DNA of 64,000 nucleotides. It comes from Candidatus Merdivivens pullicola. GTDB taxonomy: Bacteria > Bacteroidota > Bacteroidia > Bacteroidales > UBA932. The stretch is from contig JADIMA010000008.1 of NCBI GenBank assembly GCA_017694945.1, positions 1-64,000 of the forward strand, given 5' to 3'. The notes under the pieces were generated by a model, which ran no database searches, had not been told where the DNA came from, and worked only from the letters and a program-made list of their open reading frames with translations. Shown here piece after piece: positions 30,327-41,521 of this stretch (position 1 is the stretch's first letter; every line of letters starts with the position of its first letter). Position numbers and translations under genes: made by a program.

Positions 30327-31124
30327 TCAAAGATTCCACGTTTCGGCGAGCCTTTTCATCTCGTTGTAGTCGGTATAGTCTATCGAATGCGGGACGATGG
30401 TGACATATCCTTTGGCCATAAGGCGGTTGTCTGCGGTAGGAAGGTTCTCTGCCGAGTCTTCATAGTCGCCGAGCATTTTAAATACTTCCATCCCGTCTTC
30501 CGGGGCCGTCGTGACGCATTCTTCCGGTGCGAGGCGGATGAATTCCTTTATCCATATTCCTGCTCCCTGTGAGGCTATCGTGCAGCCTTTTATGTTCTCG
30601 AAAGGAATGTCGGGGAAGTTGATGTTCAGGTATATGCCCGGCTTCGGAGGGTATTCGATGATGCGTTTCATCAACAGAGGCAGTATCTTGCGTACTGCCG
30701 TAAGATCAACATCCTGGCTGTGGTTCTCAATGGACACTCCGACTGATGTTATTCCATGCAGCGCGCCTTCTGCTGCCGCTCCGAGCGTGCCTGAATATAT
30801 GACTGATGCCGAGGCATTCGAGCCGTGGTTTATTCCCGATACTATCAGATCCGGATATTTGCCCTGGAAAAACTGCGTCAGCCCGAATTTTATGCATGTA
30901 GCGGGCGTGCCTGTGAGTTTTCCTGCAATGAAGCCTTCTTCTCTGCGAACCTCCTTGTAGAACAGTTCCTGCCCCAGTGATACTGCGGCGGACATGCCTG
31001 ATTGGGGGTATGCCGGCGCTATCATGGTTATATTTCCGAAATTACGGAGTATTTCGCAAAGCACGTGCAATCCTTTGGACTCTATCCCGTCGTCGTTGGT
31101 GACCAGAATTTCAAATCTTCCCAT
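30327..31124 (-). CDS. surE: 5'/3'-nucleotidase SurE
   Basis: ILVTNDDGIESKGLHVL, PAYPQSGMSAAVSL, VSGINHGSNASASVIYSGTLGAAAEGALHG. Confidence 0.97.
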   Translation of the reverse strand: MGRFEILVTNDDGIESKGLHVLCEILRNFGNITMIAPAYPQSGMSAAVSLGQELFYKEVRREEGFIAGKLTGTPATCIKFGLTQFFQGKYPDLIVSGINHGSNASASVIYSGTLGAAAEGALHGITSVGVSIENHSQDVDLTAVRKILPLLMKRIIEYPPKPGIYLNINFPDIPFENIKGCTIASQGAGIWIKEFIRLAPEECVTTAPEDGMEVFKMLGDYEDSAENLPTADNRLMAKGYVTIVPHSIDYTDYNEMKRLAETWNL

Positions 31125-31145
31125 AAATAATTAAAAAAACACGGA

Positions 31146-31153
31146 CAAATATA
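31146..31153 (-). promoter_or_regulatory. -7 element TATATTTG for surE
   Basis: CAAATATA on + strand, 22 nt upstream of surE. Confidence 0.5.
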
Positions 31154-31175
31154 GGTAAATTTTCCCGTTTTTGGC

Positions 31176-32225
<1,050 letters not shown>

Positions 32226-32244
32226 TAAAACCTTTTTGATTTAG

Positions 32245-32284
32245 GGCCGTGCTTCCTTTGTTTGGAGGCGCGGTCTTTTTTTCA
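32245..32284 (+). terminator. intrinsic terminator after gap
   Basis: GGCCGTGCTTCC-tttgttt-GGAGGCGCGGTC followed by T-tract; 12 pairs including G-U. Confidence 0.75.
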
Positions 32285-32311
32285 TAACTTTACAGTCAAA
32301 TATTTTTCATC

Positions 32312-32758
32312 ATGTTGAAGATTGGAGACAAGGCTCCCGATTTTACGGGAAAAGACCAGGATGGCAATGCAATCAGGCTGGAAGATTTTGCAGGAAAGAA
32401 ATTGGTGCTTTATTTTTACCCGAAGGACAATACGCCCGGATGTACTGCCGAAGCGTGCGATCTCAGAGACAATTATGAACGTTTTATTTCCGAAGGCTAT
32501 GCCATAGTGGGAGTGAGCAGGGACAGTGAAGCCTCGCACAAGAGGTTCATCGAGAAGCATTCGCTGCCTTTCCCCCTGATTTCCGATCCTTCGACTGAAA
32601 TCCTCCAGGCGTATGAAGCCTGGGGAGAAAAGAAAAATTACGGCAAGGTGACGGTCGGGACGCTACGCAAGACCTATGTGATTGACGAAAACGGATTCAT
32701 CACCGATATCGTGACGAAGGTGGATACGAAGGCGCACGCTTCACAGATTCTCAAATGA
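32312..32758 (+). CDS. bcp: thioredoxin-dependent peroxiredoxin (Bcp type)
   Basis: YPKDNTPGCTAEACDLRDNY, GVSRDSEASHKRFIEKHSLPFPLISD. Confidence 0.95.
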   Translation: MLKIGDKAPDFTGKDQDGNAIRLEDFAGKKLVLYFYPKDNTPGCTAEACDLRDNYERFISEGYAIVGVSRDSEASHKRFIEKHSLPFPLISDPSTEILQAYEAWGEKKNYGKVTVGTLRKTYVIDENGFITDIVTKVDTKAHASQILK

Positions 32759-32779
32759 TGATAAATAGTCCGATAAGTT

Positions 32780-34246
32780 ATGAAACCGCTTGACATGCAG
32801 AGATTGCTCCTGCTGCTTCTGGTAATGACATTCTGTCCTTTCACGGCCGATTCGCAGGATTGGGACAGGGACGAATGCGCGGCGATTTTAAAAAACACGC
32901 TGCAACATGCAGGGATAGTGATAGACACTTCCTGCCTGTCTGTTAGTGCTCCGCAGAAAGTGAAGAAGCGGCATGTCGCTAATATGCGGTACGATGACGG
33001 GAGGGTGTCTTTTGATGCCCTGCTTGCAGCCGGAAAAAAATCCGTAGAAGTCAAGGTTTCCGGCACGCATGGTGAGAACGGGAGTCTTGACTTGTCGTGC
33101 GATTATGATTCTTCGCTTAGAATCGTCGAATTCAAGGATGCGCGGAATCCCTACCATGAAACCTGGGAGTATTTTCCGGAAAGCATATTGCCTCAAACAA
33201 AAAACTATGTTTTTGACACGCGCACGGATGTTTCGGGATATTTTCCCGTAATGGCCGGAATATTGGAGATAGATTCACTTTACATCGAGGCGGGAGACGC
33301 CGTTTCAATAAGTTGCGATTATCTTACCCAAAGACCTGTTTCAGTGGAAATTACAGGAAGAAGCGGAAAAAACGCCATGCTTCTGAACGGATTCTGCAAG
33401 GCCGCGTTCGACCTGGGCTTCCGCTCTGAAGCCAGGGCCCCGTTCAGAACCAATCCGTTTAATAATGATTTCAATACGCCATTCGACTTTCTGCCGGGGA
33501 TAAATCCTTTGGTGAACTTCATCCAGTTCATGGCTCCGGACGGCAGTCCCGCCGAGTCTCGTTCCGGAGTGTCCATGGTCAGGTTCGAATATGTCAAGGA
33601 GGGAGATTCGCTTGCCAATACGGTGCGTTTTGAAAACATCGGCTGGAATGCAGTGGATGTGGAGTTTTTAGGCTGCCGTTTTTCTTCTGTCGGGGAATTG
33701 GCCTGGATTGATGACGACGGATATGAAAATTATTCCATAAAACTGAGCGATTCCAAGGGGCGTCCGGCTGCTAATTCCAATGGTCTGAGCGGTTATGCGA
33801 CAATGGCTTCGGATTCTTCCGTGTATGTCGCCGCTTACGGAAGCGACACCAAGTATGTGCCTCTTGCCGATTTCCTGTCCATGGGCCGTTTCGGTCTTTA
33901 TTGGTCAACAAAGAGGGAAAGGGACGGCAATGATGTTTACCAGGTGTCGTTCAGAGGCTATGACGACGACGACCCGGTTGTGTGCTATATGGGGTTTTCC
34001 GACATGGTCGTAACATATTCCGGAAAATCCGGTATAGTTAAACACGTGTTCTATTATGGCCCGGACGGAGAGCCTGCATTGCATGCGAAATACCGTTGCG
34101 CACGTATTTCCACCCGTTTCAGTTCGGCGGGAGAGCCTCTTTCGCTCGGACTTTACGATACTGACGGGGAACTGATACGTGTAATACCGTATAAAGAATA
34201 CGCGCCGGAAGATTATCAGTTTTACAATCCTGAACTGGAACCATGA
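32780..34246 (+). CDS. secreted hypothetical protein, overlapping the fucosidase gene start
   Basis: Signal peptide LLLLLLVMTFCPFTADSQ; intact 488-aa ORF; 4-nt ATGA overlap with downstream GH29 ORF. Confidence 0.7.
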   Translation: MKPLDMQRLLLLLLVMTFCPFTADSQDWDRDECAAILKNTLQHAGIVIDTSCLSVSAPQKVKKRHVANMRYDDGRVSFDALLAAGKKSVEVKVSGTHGENGSLDLSCDYDSSLRIVEFKDARNPYHETWEYFPESILPQTKNYVFDTRTDVSGYFPVMAGILEIDSLYIEAGDAVSISCDYLTQRPVSVEITGRSGKNAMLLNGFCKAAFDLGFRSEARAPFRTNPFNNDFNTPFDFLPGINPLVNFIQFMAPDGSPAESRSGVSMVRFEYVKEGDSLANTVRFENIGWNAVDVEFLGCRFSSVGELAWIDDDGYENYSIKLSDSKGRPAANSNGLSGYATMASDSSVYVAAYGSDTKYVPLADFLSMGRFGLYWSTKRERDGNDVYQVSFRGYDDDDPVVCYMGFSDMVVTYSGKSGIVKHVFYYGPDGEPALHAKYRCARISTRFSSAGEPLSLGLYDTDGELIRVIPYKEYAPEDYQFYNPELEP

Positions 34247-35742
34247 ATATTATGAAGAAGAATTATTGTTTGTTTGCAGCCTCTTTTTTCTTTGCTCTTT
34301 CATTGTCGGTGTCATGCTCGGATGCCGTAATCGCTCCGGATCCTGTTTTGCCGGTTCCTGCTCCTCAGCAGGTCAGGTGGCAGCAGATGGAAAGATACGC
34401 TTTCATTCACTATGGACTGAATACCTATGCCGATGCGGAATGGGGTTACGGAAACGTGTCTCCGGAACTGCTCGCGCCGGGAAAACTCGACTGCCGCCAG
34501 TGGGCCAGGGTGCTTGCCGGTGCCGGAATGAAAGGCATAATCATCACGGCCAAGCATCATGACGGGTTTTGTTTGTGGCCTTGCGAGGGAACCGATTATG
34601 ATATAGCCTCTTCTCCGTACAGAGACGGGAAGGGGGATATTGTCAGGGAACTTTCGGAAGCCTGCCGCGAATACGGCCTGAAATTCGGGGTGTATGTGTC
34701 GCCATGGGATCGAAACAGAAGCGATTATGGCAGGGAGGAGTATGTCGGATATTATCGTTCTCAGTTGGAGAGCCTTCTGTCCGGGGATTATGGTGAAATA
34801 TTCGAAGTGTGGCTTGACGGAGCGAACGGAGGCGACGGCTGGTATGGGGGCGCTGATGAAACGAGGACGATAGACCGCAGGGTTTATTATGATTTTCCTT
34901 CTATCGATTCATTGATACTTTCACTGCAGCCGGATGCCATTATTTTTTCCGACGGCGGCCCCGGATGCCGGTGGGTGGGGAATGAACGCGGTGTCGCAGG
35001 AGAAACGAACTGGTCGTTCCTGAGAGGGGGCGAGGTCTATCCCGGATATCATGCCGCAGGGGAACTCCCGTCCGGCCATGAGGACGGAGATACGTGGATT
35101 CCTGCAGAATGCGATGTATCGATACGTCCCGGATGGTTCTGGCATGCCGACGAGGATTCTCTGGTGAAGTCCCCTGAGCAATTGCTGGATCTGTATTTCA
35201 AAAGTGTGGGAAGGAACGCCAATCTTCTGCTTAATGTGCCTGTGAACAGAGACGGGCTGATTTCAAAGGCCGATTCGGCAAGTCTTTATGCTTTCAATAA
35301 TCTGCTTTCCCGAGAGTTCGGATACAATGTGCTGAAAGATGCCGCCGTGGAAGCGTCGTCCGAAAGAGGCCGTCCGTTCAGGGCTGAAAATCTTGTTGAC
35401 GGTGATTATGATACGTTCTGGTCGGTGCCGGACAGTTGCAGCGCTCCGTCTGTACGGTTCAGTTTTGTGAAACCTGAAAAATTGGACAAGATAGTGCTTC
35501 AGGAATATATTCCGTTGGGGCAGAGGGTCGTGGATTTCGATGTCGAATACCTTTCAAGAGATGGCATGTGGATGCCGGTGGATTGCGGGGAGCAGACCAC
35601 CACGATAGGCTATAAGAGGATTGTACGTTTCCGGCCGATAGAGACGGAGGCCGTAAGGGTGGTTTTCAGGGAATCCCGAGGCCCTGTCTGCATCAGTGCC
35701 GTCGAAGCATATCTTCGGGATTATACACAGGCTCCGGAATAG
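34243..35742 (+). CDS. alpha-L-fucosidase (GH29) lipoprotein with C-terminal F5/8-type-C-like domain
   Basis: WQQMERYAFIHYGLNTYADAEWGYG, GIIITAKHHDGFCLWPCEGTDYDIASSPYRDGKGDIVRELSEACREYGLKFGVYVSPWDRN; C-terminal discoidin-like VDGDYDTFWSVPD. Confidence 0.9.
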   Translation: MNIMKKNYCLFAASFFFALSLSVSCSDAVIAPDPVLPVPAPQQVRWQQMERYAFIHYGLNTYADAEWGYGNVSPELLAPGKLDCRQWARVLAGAGMKGIIITAKHHDGFCLWPCEGTDYDIASSPYRDGKGDIVRELSEACREYGLKFGVYVSPWDRNRSDYGREEYVGYYRSQLESLLSGDYGEIFEVWLDGANGGDGWYGGADETRTIDRRVYYDFPSIDSLILSLQPDAIIFSDGGPGCRWVGNERGVAGETNWSFLRGGEVYPGYHAAGELPSGHEDGDTWIPAECDVSIRPGWFWHADEDSLVKSPEQLLDLYFKSVGRNANLLLNVPVNRDGLISKADSASLYAFNNLLSREFGYNVLKDAAVEASSERGRPFRAENLVDGDYDTFWSVPDSCSAPSVRFSFVKPEKLDKIVLQEYIPLGQRVVDFDVEYLSRDGMWMPVDCGEQTTTIGYKRIVRFRPIETEAVRVVFRESRGPVCISAVEAYLRDYTQAPE

Positions 35743-36406
35743 ATGTCTTATAGACATTGGGGTCGAAATTTTTGTCCCGGAATATTGTTTCATCAAAAGA
35801 TTCCGGTTTCCCCGGCGGAATAGGCATGTACCAAAGTCCGTTCATCATGGGAATTGCATCCGGTTTGTAGGCGGCGCTTCCGCCGAACAGCATTCTGGCA
35901 ATTGTCCATGCGGCGCGTTCGGCTTTGGACATTGAGGCCATTTTTTTCTCGTATGCAAGGTCGCGCCCAAGCAGTTCGTCTATGCGGGCAAGGGCTTCTT
36001 CGACCGTGAGAGGCCCGAACCGTTCTTTCATTTCCGGTATTGCCAACAATACCGGAAGCATTCTTTCGGCAAGTGTTTTCCTGTCTGTCATATCGGAAGC
36101 AAGTTCTTCAATGATTCCATCATAATCCAGTTTTTCCATAAATGACAGGCTGTCTTCCCATTGTGCGCGGATGGCTTCAAGTTCGGGAATGGCCTTGAGG
36201 ACGGATTCCCGTTCTGCTTCAGTCGCCAGCGAATCCCTTCCGTCCTTATCGATGAGGCCGTACAGATAGGCTTTTTGCGCGAGGTCGCGTATGTCTGCGG
36301 CAAGTACGGCAGGCCTGTCTGTGATGGTGTCCTGCCCATCGGCTTCGGCTGCTGAAATGGCGGCGAAAACCGTTGTGAGAAAAATATATGTGGCGATTCT
36401 GCGCAT
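35693..36406 (-). CDS. secreted hypothetical protein (DUF4858-like, uncertain)
   Basis: Signal peptide MRRIATYIFLTTVFAAISAAEADGQ; intact ORF, convergent with the fucosidase gene. Confidence 0.6.
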   Translation of the reverse strand: MRRIATYIFLTTVFAAISAAEADGQDTITDRPAVLAADIRDLAQKAYLYGLIDKDGRDSLATEAERESVLKAIPELEAIRAQWEDSLSFMEKLDYDGIIEELASDMTDRKTLAERMLPVLLAIPEMKERFGPLTVEEALARIDELLGRDLAYEKKMASMSKAERAAWTIARMLFGGSAAYKPDAIPMMNGLWYMPIPPGKPESFDETIFRDKNFDPNVYKTSIPEPVYNPEDMLRRH

Positions 36407-36492
36407 GGTTGCGGCAGTTTCAATTAATGTGCCAGCCTCCTTTTGCCTTTTTGAGGAAAAAGCATTATTTTTACGGGTTAAAAAAGACGGCC

Positions 36493-37509
36493 ATGAATTT
36501 AGACAATTTTCTCAATATATTGAAGATTGATTCTTCTTCCGGAAAGGAGCGTCGGCTTGCCGAATACTGCGCATACGGATTCGCGACTGGCAAATCCGTG
36601 TCTGAAATATATGAGGTAGGTGACGGGACGCTTAATGTATATATCAAATGGGGCAACCCTGAAATAGTATTCTGCACTCATCTTGATACAGTGCCTCCGT
36701 ACATCCCTCCAAGGGTGGAAACCCTCCCGGACGGAGATGTCAGGATTTCCGGCAGGGGCAGTTGTGATGCGAAAGGCCAGATATTCTCGATGTACAATGC
36801 CTGTCTGGAATTGGAAAACGAAGGCTATACGGATTTCGGGCTTCTGCTTGTTTCCGGAGAGGAAACAGGCTCAAAGGGCGCCAAGACCGTTGACGGGCAG
36901 GTAGCCGGAGGAGAATACCTTGTCGTTGGCGAACCGACGGATTCGAAGATGGTTACGGCGGGAAAAGGCACAAAGTCATTCAGGGTGGTTATAAAGGGTG
37001 TAAGTTCCCATTCCGGTTATCCCGAATATGGAGACAGCGCTGTCATGAGGTTCGTCGATTTCGTGAACAGGCTTGAAAAAGTGGATTTTCCCGTTGACCA
37101 GGTATTGGGAAAAACAACATACAATATAGGCGAACTTGAAAGCCCGAATTCGCAGAATATTCTGAGCGACAGGCTGGTTTTCAGGATATATTTCCGCACT
37201 ACTTTTGCAAGCGACGATGAAGTATGCCGCGTAATGGAGTCTTTTTCGGATGAAAACATTGAAGTGACGGCTTTCGGGGGCGATACTCCATCGGAATACA
37301 TGGTATTGCCCGGTTTTGAGACCACGACCGTGGCATTCGGGAACGATGCGCCGCATATCAATAGTTTCCGTCACAAGATGCTGTGCGGCCCGGGTTCCAT
37401 ATTGGTGGCTCATACTGACAGAGAGCATATCCTGCTCAGCGACATGTGCCGCGCCAAAGATAATTATGTGTCGATATACAAGAAACTTGTAGGAAAAAAA
37501 TGCCTTTAA
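36493..37509 (+). CDS. M20 family metallopeptidase (ArgE/DapE-like); candidate DapE
   Basis: VFCTHLDTVPPYIPPR, GRGSCDAKGQIFSMYNACLEL, LLVSGEETGSKGAK; start reassigned to MNLDNFLNILKIDSSSGKERRLAEY. Confidence 0.85.
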   Translation: MNLDNFLNILKIDSSSGKERRLAEYCAYGFATGKSVSEIYEVGDGTLNVYIKWGNPEIVFCTHLDTVPPYIPPRVETLPDGDVRISGRGSCDAKGQIFSMYNACLELENEGYTDFGLLLVSGEETGSKGAKTVDGQVAGGEYLVVGEPTDSKMVTAGKGTKSFRVVIKGVSSHSGYPEYGDSAVMRFVDFVNRLEKVDFPVDQVLGKTTYNIGELESPNSQNILSDRLVFRIYFRTTFASDDEVCRVMESFSDENIEVTAFGGDTPSEYMVLPGFETTTVAFGNDAPHINSFRHKMLCGPGSILVAHTDREHILLSDMCRAKDNYVSIYKKLVGKKCL

Positions 37510-37520
37510 AGTGAAAGACA

Positions 37521-38573
37521 ATGAAAGAAAATGATAAGATAGATGTTGCGGTTCTCGGCTGTACGGGTGCTGTCGGGCAGAAACTCGTGTCCCTTTTGGG
37601 AAAACATCCTCAGTTCAATATCCGGGAACTTGTCGCTTCTGACCGTTCTGCCGGAAAAACGTATTCCGGGAGAGTCAATTGGAAAGAGCCGCTTCCCGTG
37701 CCTGAAAATGTGAAAGACATAGTAATAAAGACAGTTTCCGATCCACTTGAATCCAGAATCCTGTTTTCAGGGCTGGACGCTTCAGTCGCCGGAGAGGCCG
37801 AAAGCGCTTATGCTGAAAAAGGGCATATAGTGGTGAGCAATTCGCGGAATCACAGGATGGATGCTTTCGTCCCGCTCATCATTCCAGAAATCAATGCCTC
37901 GCATCTGGCCATCGTGAAGAAACAGGAATCATACGTGAAGAACGGAGGCTTTATCGTGACCAATCCCAACTGTTCGACAATAGTGCTGGCCCTCGCGGTT
38001 TATCCGGCATTTGCGCGTTTCGGGCTGGATAAAGTGATGGCGGTCACGATGCAGGCCATTTCGGGCGGCGGATATCCAGGAGTGCCTTCCATGGATATTC
38101 TGGGCAATGTCATTCCTTATATCGGAGGAGAAGAGGAGAAGATAGAACGGGAACTGGCAAAGATTTTCGGAACTGTCGGGGAAGACGGAATAACGCCGGG
38201 CGACTTCATCGTTTCCGCCGCGTGCAACCGTGTGCCTGTAAGGGACGGACATACTGTATGTGTTTCCTTCTCAACCAGAAAGAAGGCAGGCAGGGAGGAA
38301 CTGCTTGATGCGATTGAACACTGCTATCCGGCTCTCGGGCTCTATTCTTCTCCGGAAAAGGTGTTGGAGTACAATCCTTCCGAAGACCGTCCCCAGCCGC
38401 TGATGGATGTCAATGCGGGCAAAGGCATGACAGTAACCGCCGGCAGGCTGCGTCCTTGCGGCATACTGGACTGGAAGATGACGGCTTTCGGGCACAATAC
38501 GGTGCGCGGAGCGGCCGGGGCAGCAGTGCTGAATGCGGAACTGATTGTCAAACAAGGTTTTTTGAAGAAATAA
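37521..38573 (+). CDS. asd: aspartate-semialdehyde dehydrogenase
   Basis: VAVLGCTGAVGQKLVSLL, VTNPNCSTIVLALAVYPAFARF, AISGGGYPGVPSMDILGNVIPYIGGEEEK. Confidence 0.92.
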   Translation: MKENDKIDVAVLGCTGAVGQKLVSLLGKHPQFNIRELVASDRSAGKTYSGRVNWKEPLPVPENVKDIVIKTVSDPLESRILFSGLDASVAGEAESAYAEKGHIVVSNSRNHRMDAFVPLIIPEINASHLAIVKKQESYVKNGGFIVTNPNCSTIVLALAVYPAFARFGLDKVMAVTMQAISGGGYPGVPSMDILGNVIPYIGGEEEKIERELAKIFGTVGEDGITPGDFIVSAACNRVPVRDGHTVCVSFSTRKKAGREELLDAIEHCYPALGLYSSPEKVLEYNPSEDRPQPLMDVNAGKGMTVTAGRLRPCGILDWKMTAFGHNTVRGAAGAAVLNAELIVKQGFLKK

Positions 38574-38582
38574 AGTGCTGTT

Positions 38583-39962
38583 ATGATAGTGATGAAGTTC
38601 GGGGGTACTTCCGTTGCGGACGCCCAGGCAATCAAGCGGGTCATGTCCATTGTAGGAGGCAGGCTGGACAAGGCTCCCGTCATAGTGGTGTCCGCGCTTT
38701 CGAAAGTTACGGATTCCCTGTATAAAATCTGTGATTTTGCAGAAAACGGAGACCTGATAGAGGCGGAGATGCTTGTCGAGAACATCCGTGACCGGCATCT
38801 CAAACTGATAGACGAATTAATCGAGGATGAAAAATATTCTTCCGAAGCAAGGGGGCATACCGACTCTCTTTGCGATAATCTGAAAAAACTCGTTGACGTA
38901 ATTTGCGACCTCGGGGAGCTTTCCGAGAGAAGCCGCGCGCGAATCATTTCCACTGGAGAATACCTTTCTTCCGGAATAATATGCTGCGCCCTTAATGCTT
39001 CCGGGATTTCGACGAATTTTCTGGATGCGCGAAAACTCATAATAACCGATGAAAACTATCTCAAAGGAGAGCCGGATCTCCACCGGATTTCGTTGAAGGT
39101 GCCTGAAATCATAGGCCGCGCCTACAAGGCTTTGGACGGGACTCCCGTTTCGGCCGTTATTACCCAGGGGTTCGTGTCGGCGACTGAAAATGGCGTGCCT
39201 ACCGTGCTCGGCAGGGGAGGTTCGGACTATTCTGCATCATTGATAGGAATGGCGATGAATGCCGAGGAGATAGAGATATGGACGGATGTCGATGGGGTGC
39301 ATACGGCGGATCCGAGGAGGGTTGAGGAGACGAAAAGCCTTGAGGCTATTTCCTTCAGGGAAGCCGCCGACATGGCGCATTCGGGAGCGAAGGTGCTGCA
39401 TCCTTCGACTATGGAACCGGCGGTTGGCAAGAATATACCGATCAAGGTGCTCAATTCCATGAATCCTTCTGCCAAAGGCACCGTAATCAAGCAGGAAAGC
39501 GATATCCGTTCCGGAGTCAAGTCCGTTTCCTGCAAGGAAAATGTCAGAATGCTGAATATTTTTTCTTCCAGAGTATATAATTCGTCCGGATTTCTCAGCA
39601 GGGTCTTTTCGATTTTCGGGAAGCACCATTTTTCTTTCGACCTGATAACCGTTTCCGAAGGCAGCGTGTCCGTTACGATAGGCGAAGATGATGACATCCA
39701 GGAGATGATGGAAGAACTTTCAGGATTTGCAACTGTCTTCATCGAAACCGGAAAATCGCAGATAGCAATCGTCGGGAAGGACATGGCGGCCGAAAAGGAT
39801 GTCTTAGGACGGATTTTCGGCGTGCTGGAAGGGCACAGGATATATTTGATGTCTATGGGGGCGGCTGGAGGCAGTCTGAGCCTTGTCGTAGATAAAAATG
39901 AATTGAACTGTATAATAAGGGATTTACATAAAGTATTGTTTGCGGATGAAAGCGGTGATTAG
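38583..39962 (+). CDS. lysC: aspartate kinase (lysine-pathway type)
   Basis: MIVMKFGGTSVADAQAIKRV, GVPTVLGRGGSDYSASLIGMAMNAEEIEIWTDVDGVHTADPR; C-terminal ACT-like region. Confidence 0.92.
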   Translation: MIVMKFGGTSVADAQAIKRVMSIVGGRLDKAPVIVVSALSKVTDSLYKICDFAENGDLIEAEMLVENIRDRHLKLIDELIEDEKYSSEARGHTDSLCDNLKKLVDVICDLGELSERSRARIISTGEYLSSGIICCALNASGISTNFLDARKLIITDENYLKGEPDLHRISLKVPEIIGRAYKALDGTPVSAVITQGFVSATENGVPTVLGRGGSDYSASLIGMAMNAEEIEIWTDVDGVHTADPRRVEETKSLEAISFREAADMAHSGAKVLHPSTMEPAVGKNIPIKVLNSMNPSAKGTVIKQESDIRSGVKSVSCKENVRMLNIFSSRVYNSSGFLSRVFSIFGKHHFSFDLITVSEGSVSVTIGEDDDIQEMMEELSGFATVFIETGKSQIAIVGKDMAAEKDVLGRIFGVLEGHRIYLMSMGAAGGSLSLVVDKNELNCIIRDLHKVLFADESGD

Positions 39963-40617
39963 CGGATACGGCAAGATGGGCCGTGCGGTTGAAATGATAC
40001 TTGCCGAAAAAGGCATTGCATGTGCAGGCAAGAGCGAGGACATAGCATCTTTCGATGCGGATGCGGCTTCTTCTGCCATTTGCATAGATTTTACCACCCC
40101 CCAGGCTTTCAGGAACAATTTCCGCGCAATAGCGGAACGTTTCAAAGGAGCCGTAGTCGGCACTACGGGCTGGATGGACATAAGTGCGGAGGTGTTCGGG
40201 GCATTCAGGGAAGCGGGCAAGCCGCTTGTATATGCTTCCAATTTTTCCATAGGCGTGAACGTAATGTTCAAGGCGGCGGAACTTCTGTCTCATGTCCTCG
40301 GCGATTCGGGAGACTATGAGCCTTATATCATTGAGATGCATCACAAGCACAAACTCGATGCCCCGAGCGGTACTGCAAAGACATTGGCGGCTATAGTCGG
40401 GCAGGGCATTGGTGCGGATGTGCCGGTGGAATCAGTGCGTTGCGGGGAGATAGCAGGCATACATGAACTTGGATTCGAAGGGCCTGCCGACCGCATCGTC
40501 CTGAGGCACGAGGCGTTTTCAAGAGAAGGTTTTGCCAGAGGGGCGGTCCAGGCTGCTCTTTTATGCGACAATCTGCCTGCCGGCATATATGAATTCAAGG
40601 ATTTGTTGAAATTGTAA
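39946..40617 (+). CDS. dapB: 4-hydroxy-tetrahydrodipicolinate reductase
   Basis: MKAVISGYGKMGRAVEMIL, EMHHKHKLDAPSGTAKTLA. Confidence 0.95.
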   Translation: MKAVISGYGKMGRAVEMILAEKGIACAGKSEDIASFDADAASSAICIDFTTPQAFRNNFRAIAERFKGAVVGTTGWMDISAEVFGAFREAGKPLVYASNFSIGVNVMFKAAELLSHVLGDSGDYEPYIIEMHHKHKLDAPSGTAKTLAAIVGQGIGADVPVESVRCGEIAGIHELGFEGPADRIVLRHEAFSREGFARGAVQAALLCDNLPAGIYEFKDLLKL

Positions 40618-40627
40618 TTTTAAAGAT

Positions 40628-41521
40628 ATGGGAAAGAACAATATATGGTCAGGATGCGGGACTGCACTGATTACTCCTTTTGACGACGAAGGAAATGTGG
40701 ATTATGAAGTTTATGAATCTTTGCTTCGCAGGCAGGTAGAGGCCGATGTGGATTTCCTTGTGCCTCTCGGGACTACGGCGGAGACCCCGAACCTTTCCGA
40801 TGAAGAAAAAATAAATCTTCTCAAGATTACAAAGGCCAATTGCGGTGGCAAACCAGTCCTTTGCGGCGCGGGAAGCAATTCTACGGCCGGAACCATCAGG
40901 AACATCCGGATGCTTGCCCCATACGGGGCGGATGCGTTCCTGGTAGTAGTGCCGTATTACAACAAGCCTACCCAGCAGGGCATGTATGAGCATTTCAAGG
41001 CAATACTTGAAGCCACGGGAAAACCGCTGGTCATATACAATGTCCCGGGAAGGACCGGGGCGAACATGACGGCCGAGACTGTTTTGCGTCTGGCTCAGTT
41101 GCCGGGAATAGTGGCGGTCAAAGAGGCTTCAGGGAACTATGCTCAGATTTCTTCGGTAATCAAAGATGCTCCTCAAGGTTTTTCGGTGCTTAGCGGAAAT
41201 GATGATGAAACCCTTTCATTGATGGCAACAGGGGCGGACGGTGTGATAAGCGTAGCTTCAAATATAGTTCCCGGTCTTATGACACAGTTGACAAGGGCTC
41301 TGGCATATGATGACATGACGGCGGCCAGGAGGATTCATTACAGACTGATGCCTCTTTTCAAGAATTGTTTTGTGGAAAGCAATCCTATTCCAGTAAAGGC
41401 CGGAATGTCCCTGCTTGGTCTTGTAAGGAACAATCTCAGGCTTCCTCTTACTTCCGCTACCGAAAATACATTGGACATAATGAGACAGACTCTTAAGGAT
41501 TTGGGGATATGGAACAATTAA
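40628..41521 (+). CDS. dapA: 4-hydroxy-tetrahydrodipicolinate synthase
   Basis: [65 protein letters not shown]. Confidence 0.96.
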   Translation: MGKNNIWSGCGTALITPFDDEGNVDYEVYESLLRRQVEADVDFLVPLGTTAETPNLSDEEKINLLKITKANCGGKPVLCGAGSNSTAGTIRNIRMLAPYGADAFLVVVPYYNKPTQQGMYEHFKAILEATGKPLVIYNVPGRTGANMTAETVLRLAQLPGIVAVKEASGNYAQISSVIKDAPQGFSVLSGNDDETLSLMATGADGVISVASNIVPGLMTQLTRALAYDDMTAARRIHYRLMPLFKNCFVESNPIPVKAGMSLLGLVRNNLRLPLTSATENTLDIMRQTLKDLGIWNN

